From positions 4,958,001 to 5,022,000 of the forward strand of contig NZ_CP150254.1 in assembly GCF_037975445.1 (NCBI RefSeq): a DNA stretch of 64,000 nt. The letters are read 5' to 3'. This DNA is from Peribacillus sp. FSL P2-0133 (lineage in GTDB: Bacteria > Bacillota > Bacilli > Bacillales > DSM-1321). The notes under the pieces are model-generated. The model did no database searches and was not told the origin of the DNA. It saw only the letters and a list, made by a program, of their open reading frames with translations. Below are positions 31,565 through 39,920 of the stretch, piece after piece. Position numbers and translations under genes: made by a program. Position 1 is the stretch's first letter, and the number at the start of each line of letters is the position of its first letter.

Positions 31565-33208
31565 TTAGAATATGCTGGATAAAGAGGATTCTTCGCTTTT
31601 ATACACAACTTTCCCATCGCTTATTGTAAGTTCCACTTTCGTTTTGAGCACTTCATTTTCAGGAATATCAAAAATATTTCTATCTAAAACCACAAGATCA
31701 GCAAGTTTTCCCGCTTCTATTGTACCTAGCTCGTGCTCTCTAAAACATCCATAGGCTGAGCCATATGTATATGCTTGCAATGCCTCTGCCAAAGTAAGCT
31801 TTTGTTCACGATGCCATGTGCTTTTTGGATCTCCACTACTATCAACTCTTGTAATTGCCGTATATATTTGTCGCATTGGATTTAATGAGATAGAAACCGG
31901 AAAATCTGTTCCTAAAGCTAAGGATGCACCTGAATTTAATAGCGACTTCGTCAGGAAAACATTTTTTTCCCTTTCAGGACCTATAATTGAAGAATATACC
32001 TCTCTTGATGAAGCAGCCATGTGATCAGGTTGCATGGAGGCAATGACTCCTAGTTTTGAAAAACGTTCAATGTCATCCGGATCGATTACTTCAATATGTT
32101 CAATTGTATGCCTTGAGTCCCTTTTTCCATTTTTACGTACAGCTTCTTCAAAAGCGTCTAAAGCTAAACGAATTGCCCCATCTCCAATAGCGTGAAACCT
32201 GATTCTGAATCCAAGTTCATCCGCTTTAACAACTCGATCAATCAATACTTCTGGATCTAGAGCTGGATGACCACAGATATCCAATTGATCGGAGTAAGGT
32301 TTGAGGAAGTAAGCTGTATGACCCGTGACTGTTCCATCAACAAACTGCTTTAATCCTGAGAATTGAAGTTTCTTTGATTCATATTTATTTCTCAGTATTT
32401 GAGCTTTCTCCAAATTGCCATCCAATTCAGGAGTGATATGAAATCTAGTCGTTAATTCTCCTTGCTTATCCAATTTTTCATAAAGGTCATAGTCTTGAAT
32501 GAAGTCATCTATCGGCGCATACAAATCGTTTACAGAAGTTATTCCATATTGGGATAACAATTGTAAAAACTTTTTTAAAATCGTTTCTTTTTTATTTTGT
32601 GTTAACCGTAATGCCTCTTTTAAAACGATTTGTTGAGCATCTTCATAGAAAATTCCCGTAAGTAAACCATCTTTATCTCTTTCATACCGACCAAAATCCG
32701 GATCACGTATGTCCTCAGTAACTCCTGCTAAATCCATGGCTTTACTGTTTACCCATGTATAATGACCTTCAGCATGAAAAAGAACGACAGGACGATTTGG
32801 AATAACAGCGTCGAGTATTTTATAATGGGGCTCTTGTTTATCATGCCAATAACCTGCGTCCCATTGCATACCTATAATCCATTCATCCTCAGAACAACCT
32901 TTAGAAAATTCCAGTACTTTTGCAGCTGCATCTTGGGCTGACCTGGCATCAAACAAATTAATGCTATTTAAACTTAGTGCACTAAACATAGTGTGCATAT
33001 GAAAATCATGAAATCCAGGCATAATTAATTGATTTCCATAGTTAAATACTTTTGTCGTACTTCCTATGAAAGGTTCAATCTCCGCTTTTGATCCTACACT
33101 CATGATTTTGTCACCTAAGATAGCAATTGCACCAGACGTTGGCTCATGTGTAAGCCCCGTGAAAATAGCATCACTAGAAAGAACAATATCTGCTTTTTTA
33201 ATAGCCAT
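31565..33208 (-). CDS. Metal-dependent amidohydrolase, YtcJ-like
   Basis: The 547-residue protein belongs to the Amidohydro_3 group. Metal-binding histidines are visible in MPGFHDFHMHTM (H-x-H), a later His in FRIRFHAIGDGAIRLALDAF, RHTIEHIEVIDPDD and the catalytic Asp in SLALGTDFPVSISLNPM. The N- and C-terminal composite beta domain (DIVLSSDAIFTGL..., LADLVVLDRNIFDIPE) is complete. It likely cleaves an amide or cyclic amide bond; the true substrate is unknown. It is the last gene of the operon with agmatinase and an APC permease, so guanidino or amine compounds are reasonable candidates. AGAGGTAA precedes the ATG. Confidence 0.88.
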   Translation of the reverse strand: MAIKKADIVLSSDAIFTGLTHEPTSGAIAILGDKIMSVGSKAEIEPFIGSTTKVFNYGNQLIMPGFHDFHMHTMFSALSLNSINLFDARSAQDAAAKVLEFSKGCSEDEWIIGMQWDAGYWHDKQEPHYKILDAVIPNRPVVLFHAEGHYTWVNSKAMDLAGVTEDIRDPDFGRYERDKDGLLTGIFYEDAQQIVLKEALRLTQNKKETILKKFLQLLSQYGITSVNDLYAPIDDFIQDYDLYEKLDKQGELTTRFHITPELDGNLEKAQILRNKYESKKLQFSGLKQFVDGTVTGHTAYFLKPYSDQLDICGHPALDPEVLIDRVVKADELGFRIRFHAIGDGAIRLALDAFEEAVRKNGKRDSRHTIEHIEVIDPDDIERFSKLGVIASMQPDHMAASSREVYSSIIGPEREKNVFLTKSLLNSGASLALGTDFPVSISLNPMRQIYTAITRVDSSGDPKSTWHREQKLTLAEALQAYTYGSAYGCFREHELGTIEAGKLADLVVLDRNIFDIPENEVLKTKVELTISDGKVVYKSEESSLSSIF

Positions 33209-33251
33209 AGTCGTTACCTCTTTTCATTCAAAATAATAAAACAGTAATGGA

Positions 33252-34619
33252 TCATTGCACTAGCTTTACATCGAATTCTTCTTTTTGCTCTTCAAAATTC
33301 AGTTCAGGTGGACGTTCCTTAAACATTTTTGTTAAGTACAATAAGTAAATGAACCCTACTGACATCCAAGTAATTCCTAATACTAAAGAATGGATATCTA
33401 ACTTTGTCATAAACAATATGGTTATACCGGTGCCTATTAAGGGAAGAAGTAAATATAAAATGATGCTTTTAGGAGATCTCTGCTTCTGTCTCACAAAATA
33501 ATGGATGAGCACAGAAAGATTAACGAATGTAAAAGCAAACAGGGCTCCAAAGTTAATGAAAGAAGTAGCTGTTGCTATATCCAAAAAAACAGCACTCATG
33601 GCTACACAAGCAATGATCAAGATATTGAATATGGGCGTTTGATATTTTGGGGAAACATACCCGAAAATCCTCTTAGGCAGAACCCTATCTCTCCCCATTG
33701 CATATAAAATCCTTGCCCCGCTTCCTCCTGAGGCAATAGCAGAAGCAGTAGCAGATGTCACTACCACGGAAATAAACAAACTATTCAGTAAATTACCTCC
33801 GGTATAAATCATGATATCCACTATAGCTGTATCAGGGTTCTTAAAAGCATTAAAATTCGGGAAAATCGATTGTGCAAAATAGGTAGATGTAACAAATAAT
33901 AACCCTCCAATTAATGTCGTAGCATAAATGGCCTTAGGAAGTGTTTTTTTGGGATTTTTGGTTTCTTCAGCTAATGTTGTAACCGCATCAAACCCAAGAA
34001 AACTAAAACATAATAGCGGTACAATTGAGAGTAGATGATTAAAATCCACGTCAGGACTAAAAAAAGGCTCCTTAGAAAACAACTCCCCGGTACCCTTTCC
34101 TGCTAAAAGTCCATTTATGCAAAGCAGGCTGAAAATAATGATAAAAAGAAATTGAAATATTACCAAAAAGGTATTCACATTTGCAGCAACCTTAATACCA
34201 AAAATATTAATGGTTGTCACAGCAATAATAAAAGAAATAATAACTGCAATGATAGGAACACCAGGGAAGTAAGCATTCACCATAATCCCAAAAAGTAAAG
34301 CACTGATCATAGGACTGAAAAGATAATCCAATAAAATGACCCATCCTACCAGAAAACCAAGGTGTGAATTAATTCCTTTCTGCACAAAGGTATAAGCTGA
34401 ACCGGTAGTGGGAAATACCTGAACCATTTTTGCGTAACTGTATGAAGTGAATAGCATAACGATTAAAGCAATTATGTATGCCGTCGGAACCATTCCATGG
34501 GTACGATCAATAGCGATACCATATGTGCTAAAGACTGTCACAGGCGCCATAAAGGAAAGTCCAAATACAATTACATATCTTGTATTAAGTGAACGCTTAA
34601 GCTCGGGTAATCCTTTCAT
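33252..34619 (-). CDS. APC superfamily amino acid/amine permease
   Basis: The 455-residue protein has about 12 hydrophobic helices and the APC signatures: VIVFGLSFMAPVTVFSTYGI in helix 1, TTGSAYTFVQKGINSHLGFL in helix 2-3 and LLCFSFLGFDAVTTLAEETK in the middle. The closest well-known types are amino acid/polyamine:proton symporters (AdiC/YfnA group). It lies between agmatinase (43 bases upstream) and an amidohydrolase (43 bases downstream), so it probably imports the operon's guanidino or amine substrate. AAAGGAGG precedes the ATG. Confidence 0.9.
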   Translation of the reverse strand: MKGLPELKRSLNTRYVIVFGLSFMAPVTVFSTYGIAIDRTHGMVPTAYIIALIVMLFTSYSYAKMVQVFPTTGSAYTFVQKGINSHLGFLVGWVILLDYLFSPMISALLFGIMVNAYFPGVPIIAVIISFIIAVTTINIFGIKVAANVNTFLVIFQFLFIIIFSLLCINGLLAGKGTGELFSKEPFFSPDVDFNHLLSIVPLLCFSFLGFDAVTTLAEETKNPKKTLPKAIYATTLIGGLLFVTSTYFAQSIFPNFNAFKNPDTAIVDIMIYTGGNLLNSLFISVVVTSATASAIASGGSGARILYAMGRDRVLPKRIFGYVSPKYQTPIFNILIIACVAMSAVFLDIATATSFINFGALFAFTFVNLSVLIHYFVRQKQRSPKSIILYLLLPLIGTGITILFMTKLDIHSLVLGITWMSVGFIYLLYLTKMFKERPPELNFEEQKEEFDVKLVQ

Positions 34620-34661
34620 CGCAAAGAGCTACCTCCTTTATTAAATAGTTGAAGTGAATTA

Positions 34662-35600
34662 TCAATTATCTTCTTTTGCACTTAATGCAGCGAGGCTGGC
34701 AAATTCATGTACAAGTGTTGCTGCTAAAAGTGAAGTGATTTGACTTGGATCATATGAAGGCAGCACTTCAACCATATCATATCCTATAAAGTTAAATTCA
34801 GTTAGGGAACGTATCATTTTTAGTGTTTCAAAACTGCTAAAACCACCTGCTTCTGGCGTACCTGTTCCTGGAGCAAAAGAAGGATCGACGAAATCTATAT
34901 CAAATGTTAAGAAACAAGGTGTGTTGCCAATAGTTTTTCTGATCTCTTTCAAAACATCTTCAAATCCTCGATTGGAAAGTTCACCAGTTGTAATCAAACG
35001 ATAACCTAAATCAAGGCTTGCCTGTAAATCTCCAGAGTGGTTTAACGTGCCTCGGATTCCTATTTGAAATACTTTATCCGTCTGCAGCAAACCTTCTTCG
35101 TGTGCACGAATAAAAGGAGATCCATGCCAATATTTTTCCTCGTAATATGTATCCCAAGTATCTGTATGGGAATCAAAATGAATCATGGCTACAGGGCCAT
35201 ATACCTTTGCCGCAGCGCGTAAACTAGCTAAAGTGACAGAATGATCTCCCCCTAATCCAATAGGTATGACTCCTTTAGACATCAATTCATACATGGATTC
35301 CTTCATTAAATCATAACTCCGATGAATATTATGAGGAATAACAGGGATATCACCAATATCAATTGCATTCATTTGTTCAAAAGGATATACCTCATGAACA
35401 GGATGATAAGGAAACAGGGTCATGGATGCTTGGCGAATGGCTTGAGGAGCAAACCTCGCTCCCACCCGAAAAGAAGCTGCTGTATCAAAAGGCATACCTA
35501 CAATTGCCAGCTTTGCATCATGCTTTTGGGAAGGTAAACGCATAAAAGTTCCTGTTGTACAAAACTCTGGCTTTACATCTGGTGTAAGTGGATATTTCAT
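34662..35600 (-). CDS. Agmatinase/guanidinobutyrase-like ureohydrolase
   Basis: The 312-residue protein has all binuclear manganese motifs of the arginase/agmatinase family: GLGGDHSVTLASLR, MIHFDSHTDTWDTYY and LTFDIDFVDPSFAPGTGTPE. It should hydrolyse agmatine or another guanidino compound to the amine and urea; the C-terminal GTGTPEAGGFSSFETL is typical of the agmatinase branch. The start is set at the ATG behind AGGAG, three codons inside the longest frame. First gene of a three-gene operon with a TetR-type operator upstream. Confidence 0.9.
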   Translation of the reverse strand: MKYPLTPDVKPEFCTTGTFMRLPSQKHDAKLAIVGMPFDTAASFRVGARFAPQAIRQASMTLFPYHPVHEVYPFEQMNAIDIGDIPVIPHNIHRSYDLMKESMYELMSKGVIPIGLGGDHSVTLASLRAAAKVYGPVAMIHFDSHTDTWDTYYEEKYWHGSPFIRAHEEGLLQTDKVFQIGIRGTLNHSGDLQASLDLGYRLITTGELSNRGFEDVLKEIRKTIGNTPCFLTFDIDFVDPSFAPGTGTPEAGGFSSFETLKMIRSLTEFNFIGYDMVEVLPSYDPSQITSLLAATLVHEFASLAALSAKEDN

Positions 35601-35730
35601 AAGTATCATCTCCTGGTTTTAAATAAAAATCATTTCATACAAATTTTACAAACGCAGAGTGTAATCGCTTACAACCTTTAGTTCATTAGTTTACTTTTTA
35701 TTTCTAACACCTACTTTTTGCACCATATTA

Positions 35731-35746
35731 ACTAACGGTAGTTAGT
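35731..35746. promoter_or_regulatory. Probable TetR operator of the agmatinase operon
   Basis: ACTAACGGTAGTTAGT has 6-bp arms ACTAAC / GTTAGT and lies 131 bases upstream of the agmatinase start. See the matching site at 31475-31490. Confidence 0.7.
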
Positions 35747-35821
35747 ATTAAACCAAATATAAACATAGTTGTAAAAAAAGTCAAACTATTTTTTATTGTC
35801 TATCAAATCCGCCTTTTGATC

Positions 35822-35858
35822 AAACCTGCCCCTTTAGTTCCATGAATAAAGGTTCCCT
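35822..35858. repeat. Cassette-spacer repeat, copy Y (isolated outlier)
   Basis: AAACCTGCCCCTTTAG plus TTCCATGAATAAAG is a D1 unit about 12 kb away from the array. The stretch 35859-36117 shows no gene. Confidence 0.65.
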
Positions 35859-36102
35859 GACATCTTTAAATGACCATTTTTAAACGTTACTGATTTTTTC
35901 ATGTTTTTTCCCCTTTTTTGTAATGAATTCGATGCCCCAAAGATAAACCGCACATATGCGCAATAAGGATCATCTGTGTAACATTATAAACAGGAACAGG
36001 ATATCTTCAATGACCAATTGACTACGATTCGTGCGTTAGTGCACAATTCGAGTGAAATTGTGTAATATGCCTTCTTCCACTTATTCTGACGTTATAAAAT
36101 GA

Positions 36103-36130
36103 AATAAAAAAAAGACCTTATTCAGGTCTC
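36103..36130 (-). terminator. Intrinsic terminator at the SinI-like remnant
   Basis: On the minus strand AGACCT-GAATA-AGGTCT is followed by eight T. The stop codon TAA lies within the hairpin. Confidence 0.82.
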
Positions 36131-36234
36131 AAAGATTGCGATTGATTCAAGAATTCTCTAATTTCTTCTATAGGTATCCCTAGCTACCGGGCTTTCAATA
36201 GCATTTCTGCCCCCTTACTCCACGAAATCTGGGA
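36118..36234 (-). pseudogene. SinI-like anti-repressor remnant with an in-frame stop
   Basis: The minus-strand frame reads WSKGAEMLLKAR, stop, LGIPIEEIREFLNQSQSLRPE. This matches the SinI family core (W-x-L-x2-A-x-x-x-GI-x2-EEIR-x-FL), in which a helical hairpin binds SinR. A TAG at 36184-36186 interrupts the first helix, and no start codon is present before the tryptophan. It sits right behind the stop of the 76-residue membrane protein and ends in a terminator. In intact form SinI frees biofilm genes from SinR repression; this copy cannot make a full peptide unless the stop is read through. Confidence 0.7.
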
Positions 36235-36236
36235 TT

Positions 36237-36467
36237 TTATATATCATTTTCCCTGTTTCTTTTTCCCTCAAAATATATGAATGCCGATAGAACAATGATT
36301 GCAATTAATACAATGTCAGATAACCAAAATAAGTCCATATCCGTGAAAAACTCAACCATACTTATTATAGAAAGCCCGAATAAGAAAATTAGTAAGAAAA
36401 CATCTTTTTTACTTTGTTTCCGTTTTTCAAAGAACAATCCCACTATTTTTTCAAAAACTGATCCCAT
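36237..36467 (-). CDS. Small two-helix membrane protein, function unknown
   Basis: The 76-residue protein (MGSVFEKIVGLFFEKRKQSK) has hydrophobic helices at about residues 22-40 and 48-66 and a basic tail (EGKRNRENDI). GGGGGTG is 6 bases before the ATG. It lies 28 bases after the lipoprotein gene and probably shares its transcript. No family is recognised. Confidence 0.65.
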   Translation of the reverse strand: MGSVFEKIVGLFFEKRKQSKKDVFLLIFLFGLSIISMVEFFTDMDLFWLSDIVLIAIIVLSAFIYFEGKRNRENDI

Positions 36468-36495
36468 TATAAAACACCCCCTTAATTTTCCCTCT

Positions 36496-37041
36496 CTAAA
36501 GTCCGCCGTCTAAACCGTCAATCTTTATCCCTCTGCTCCAATCACGGGTGACTTTTAATTCATTATCAATGATGGTTATCGTGAGTTCTCCTTCTTTCTT
36601 ATAAATCTTGGATGAATTCTCGTCATAAACCTTAAATACCGTTGTGTATGTGTAATCCACTGTACCATCTTCATTAATACTTTGTTCTTCAAGCTTCACA
36701 CTTTGCACTTCGATGCTTTTCTTGATTTCTTTGGCTACCAGTGCTGGCATAGAATAAAAACGGTTAAGAATTTGGGCATTATATTCATCTTCTGATAAAT
36801 ATCCTTTAATTCTGTCTGCAATTTCATTAAATGCAGGAGGATTCGCTGGATCTTTAATGGTATATCGTACAGTATAATAGCCTTTAAATAACTTTTCTGC
36901 CTCTTCCAATTTGACCGCATTACCCTCTTTAACAGGGCTCCTCTCTGTCATTTCACCGTTTTCTTTGACCACTTCCTTGTTACATGCACCTGCAACTGAA
37001 AACACTGCGATTAACAACAAAAAGCTAAGAAATTTTTTAAT
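36496..37041 (-). CDS. Predicted lipoprotein, probably started at ATT
   Basis: The mature part begins at the cysteine of SVAGACNKEVVKENGEMTER and forms a soluble domain with AEKLFKGYYTVRYTIKDPAN and TYTTVFKVYDENSSKIYKKE, resembling small NTF2-like secreted domains; the family is uncertain. The longest frame with a usual start codon (TTG, 37020) lacks the basic residues of a signal peptide. Going seven codons further up gives KKFLSFLLLIAVFSVAGAC behind an ATT codon, with GAGGGT 6 bases before it. So an ATT start (as in infC) or a start-codon mutation is likely. It is co-directional with the small membrane gene downstream. Confidence 0.65.
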   Translation of the reverse strand: MKKFLSFLLLIAVFSVAGACNKEVVKENGEMTERSPVKEGNAVKLEEAEKLFKGYYTVRYTIKDPANPPAFNEIADRIKGYLSEDEYNAQILNRFYSMPALVAKEIKKSIEVQSVKLEEQSINEDGTVDYTYTTVFKVYDENSSKIYKKEGELTITIIDNELKVTRDWSRGIKIDGLDGGL

Positions 37042-37300
37042 GTCAGCACCCTCATTTCCTTTTACATTTCATTTGTTAAAAAATGAATTTCATTAGTATG
37101 AGCAGCCTTTAAATGTTCAAAATAAGGTAAAGGCGGACCACTGATCATCAGGGGAAATAATAAAAAACAAAAAATATATTGAAATATCAATTTAATTTAG
37201 ATATAATACGATACGGTCTTGAAATTAGTCTGTGTATAATTTTTAGAAAATTTAATAATTTTCTAAAATAGCAAATTTTGGTTTTTTCGGAGGGTTTATT

Positions 37301-38641
37301 TTGTCTAATAAGGTACCATCATCATTTATAGTTGTGATTGGGTTCATGTTATTTGCCCTTTTCTTCGGGGCAGGGAATTTAATTTTCCCGCCAATGCTTG
37401 GTCAATCAGCAGGTACGAATGTCTGGACGGCTAATGCAGGGTTTTTGGTCACAGGAGTAGGATTGCCGTTACTCGGTGTGCTGGCACTCGGTTTTTCTGG
37501 AAAAGATGACTTACAATCATTAGCGAGCCGCGTCCATCCAGTCTTTGGTATTGTATTCACAACCGTTCTTTATTTAGCCATTGGTCCATTATTCGCAATG
37601 CCTAGAACAGGAAACGTTTCTTTTGAGATCGGTGTTAAACCTTTTTTACCTGAAGATTCAGGTCCACTGCCTTTACTTATTTTCACTATCATCTTTTTTA
37701 CGGTTTCGTGCCTTCTTTCGCTCAATCCTGCGAAAATTGTCGAAATTGTGGGGAAAGTTTTGACACCCATCAAGTTGACATTCATAGGAATCCTTGTGGT
37801 AGTCGCTTTCGTCAATCCAATTGGAGATTTTCAAGCACCTGCCGAGCACTATATGGTTCAACCATTTTTCAATGGGTTTAGAGAAGGTTATCTGACGATG
37901 GATACTCTTGCATCTTTTGTTTTTGGCATCATCATCATTAATGCCATTAAAGAAAAAGGTGCTAAAACAAAAAAACAAATAATGATTGTTTGTGGAAAAG
38001 CGACTGCGATTGCGGCCGTTATCCTTGCTACCATTTATACAGCTCTCTCTTATATGGGTGCTTCAAGCGTTGGAGAACTTGGACGCTTGGATAATGGAGG
38101 CAGTGTCTTAGCAAAAGTCTCGGATTATTACTTTGGAGCATATGGCGGACTATTATTAGGATTAATGATCACAGTGGCTTGCATAACGACAAGCGTGGGA
38201 CTCATTACATCTTGCTCGACATACTTTCATAAGCTATTTCCAAATCTGCCTTACAAAACAATTGCCATAAGTTTATCCATATTCAGTGCAATAATTGCCA
38301 ATATTGGACTAACCCAATTAATTGCCATTTCTGTACCGGTGATGACAGCCATTTATCCATTAGCGATTGTTTTGATCTTCTTGACATTTCTTCATTCTTT
38401 CTTTAAAGGAAGACCTGAAGTTTATCAAGGCAGCTTACTTTTAACATTCATCGTCAGTTTATTCGATGGATTAAATGGAGCAGGTGTACACATTTCATTC
38501 ATCAATGATTTCTTCACCGCAATCCTTCCTATGTATGAGGCAGGACTAGGATGGATCATCCCAGCCATTGTCGGAGGATTCATTGGGTATGCCAGCAGCG
38601 TCTTACGTTCGAAATTCGGTCATAATCACCAAATAGATTAA
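37301..38641 (+). CDS. brnQ: Branched-chain amino acid:cation symporter BrnQ
   Basis: The 446-residue LIVCS-family protein has about 12 helices and the family's conserved start VIGFMLFALFFGAGNLIFPP, then LALGFSGKDDLQSLASRVHP and ISFINDFFTAILP near the end. It imports leucine, isoleucine and valine with sodium or protons. The start is TTG with CGGAGGG 7 bases upstream. I saw no T-box leader or obvious CodY-like box in the 250 bases before it. A terminator follows closely. Confidence 0.93.
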   Translation: MSNKVPSSFIVVIGFMLFALFFGAGNLIFPPMLGQSAGTNVWTANAGFLVTGVGLPLLGVLALGFSGKDDLQSLASRVHPVFGIVFTTVLYLAIGPLFAMPRTGNVSFEIGVKPFLPEDSGPLPLLIFTIIFFTVSCLLSLNPAKIVEIVGKVLTPIKLTFIGILVVVAFVNPIGDFQAPAEHYMVQPFFNGFREGYLTMDTLASFVFGIIIINAIKEKGAKTKKQIMIVCGKATAIAAVILATIYTALSYMGASSVGELGRLDNGGSVLAKVSDYYFGAYGGLLLGLMITVACITTSVGLITSCSTYFHKLFPNLPYKTIAISLSIFSAIIANIGLTQLIAISVPVMTAIYPLAIVLIFLTFLHSFFKGRPEVYQGSLLLTFIVSLFDGLNGAGVHISFINDFFTAILPMYEAGLGWIIPAIVGGFIGYASSVLRSKFGHNHQID

Positions 38642-38670
38642 ACGATATATAATCAGTCCAGGAATATTTG

Positions 38671-38717
38671 ACTGTAGGAAAATTCGAAGAAAAGCGAGTT
38701 TGCCTACAGTTTTTTTC
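38671..38717 (+). terminator. Intrinsic terminator of brnQ
   Basis: ACTGTAGG (38671-38678) pairs with CCTACAGT (38703-38710), extended by further pairs, and is followed by seven T. Confidence 0.9.
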
Positions 38718-38794
38718 TTTAAAAAACGAAACCCGCTCCCATTCCGCCGACTGTCTGCCAACCCCATCTTCGCAAGCCAGTTATTCTGCAGGAT

Positions 38795-39316
38795 TCATTC
38801 ATTCCGTAATTTCTTCAGCAATTGAAAAATCTGCCCCCTATGGTGTGCTTCATGTTCAATCAGATGGTAAACGACCCATTCAGGTGTGACGTCATATTGT
38901 TCAAGCACCCTCGGTTTACGCCAATCCGTTAGATCCATTGTGCGAAAGTTTGAAAGAAATACTTCACGTACCTTATTGAGGCGGTAGAAATGTTCTTCCA
39001 ATGTTTGTCCTTCAATTTGGCTTAGGGAGCCATCTTCAGCACGGCATCCAAATGGAAACAATGCTCGTATTTCCGAATCCCATTCCGTAACAAGGACCTC
39101 CTCGTATAACCAATCTGCCTCTACCAACGCTATGTGATATAACAGCGAGCCAATCGTTTGCCTTTCATCGATTTTCGAATCGAGTAAATTTTGGCTGATT
39201 CCAGTCAATTCCGCTATAAGCGTACGGCGAACATCTTCTAAACACCATAACCACCGCCCAATTTCCTCTTCATATCCCGATAATGCAGATACCAGTAATG
39301 CTCTTCTCTCCACCAA
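38795..39316 (-). CDS. DinB-like metal-binding four-helix protein
   Basis: The roughly 173-residue protein shows the DinB pattern with metal-binding histidines in IGSLLYHIALVEADWLYEEV and in VVYHLIEHEAHHRGQIFQLL (H-E-x-H-H-RGQ). Enzymatic function is unknown for this branch. GAGGAGG lies 6 bases before a TTG and 9 before the next GTG; an ATG six codons upstream has no such site, so the exact start is uncertain. It converges with brnQ. Confidence 0.85.
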   Translation of the reverse strand: MVERRALLVSALSGYEEEIGRWLWCLEDVRRTLIAELTGISQNLLDSKIDERQTIGSLLYHIALVEADWLYEEVLVTEWDSEIRALFPFGCRAEDGSLSQIEGQTLEEHFYRLNKVREVFLSNFRTMDLTDWRKPRVLEQYDVTPEWVVYHLIEHEAHHRGQIFQLLKKLRNE

Positions 39317-39400
39317 GATCATCCTCCTCTTCATGAACGTACATTCTATTTAAAAGTGTTGTTTCCTTCTTTTAAATGGAAAAATTACCTTTTAGAGCAG

Positions 39401-39430
39401 GACAAAAAGAGCAATCTTTTAGATTGCCCT
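39401..39430 (-). terminator. Intrinsic terminator of the 52-codon gene
   Basis: On the minus strand GCAATCT-AAA-AGATTGC is followed by TCTTTTTG. Confidence 0.7.
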
Positions 39431-39481
39431 TTCGCTTGTTCCTGATTGTTTCGTTTATGTCATCGATATCGTAGATCGAAA

Positions 39482-39640
39482 TTAACTCCCCAAAAAGAGA
39501 TTGGCTCTCATCTCCTCTGTTATACGCCTGCTTTGTAGATAATCCTGTTCCCGTTCTTGTTCAACCATCATGCGTTGCTCCAGTTTTTGAGCATATTGTG
39601 CATAGCTGATTCCATGAGCCTGAAACATCGCTTTTTCCAT
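39482..39640 (-). CDS. Small helical protein (52 residues), uncertain
   Basis: The frame MEKAMFQAHGISYAQYAQKL then EQRMMVEQEREQDYLQSRRI is charged and helical with good codon composition, and a terminator follows about 50 bases after its stop. The ATG lacks a ribosome binding site. The frame stays open upstream (FINFLELTYTSA) to a stop near 39676, where GGAAGG occurs, so it may begin at an unusual codon or be the remnant of a longer gene. No family is recognised. Confidence 0.4.
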   Translation of the reverse strand: MEKAMFQAHGISYAQYAQKLEQRMMVEQEREQDYLQSRRITEEMRANLFLGS

Positions 39641-39881
39641 TGCCGACGTGTACGTTAATTCGAGAAAATTAATGAAGAATCAATCCTTCCCATAGTAAAT
39701 TTCGTACTCATCTTATCATTGTTAGTGATAACTCACAAAGTTGCTATGGCTCCATATTCACTGATAATTCAGATTTTTCAACAGCTATTTCTATCTCCGT
39801 GTACATAAACGCCAAATCCCTCCATCTTCCTCTAATTCCCTTTTTTCATTTACAAAAAGAGCAGGTTGATGACAAATTAAA

Positions 39882-39914
39882 AGTCCCATTAACAAACCTG
39901 TTGTTAATGGGACT
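39882..39914 (-). terminator. Intrinsic terminator of the serine dehydratase operon
   Basis: A perfect 14-bp stem AGTCCCATTAACAA / TTGTTAATGGGACT with a 5-nt loop; TTTTAATTT follows on the minus strand. Confidence 0.92.
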
Positions 39915-39920
39915 GAATGT

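Noticed and set aside
37042-37300. T-box leader in front of brnQ
   Set aside because: No specifier hairpin, T-box sequence (TGGNACCGCG-like) or terminator pair is visible.
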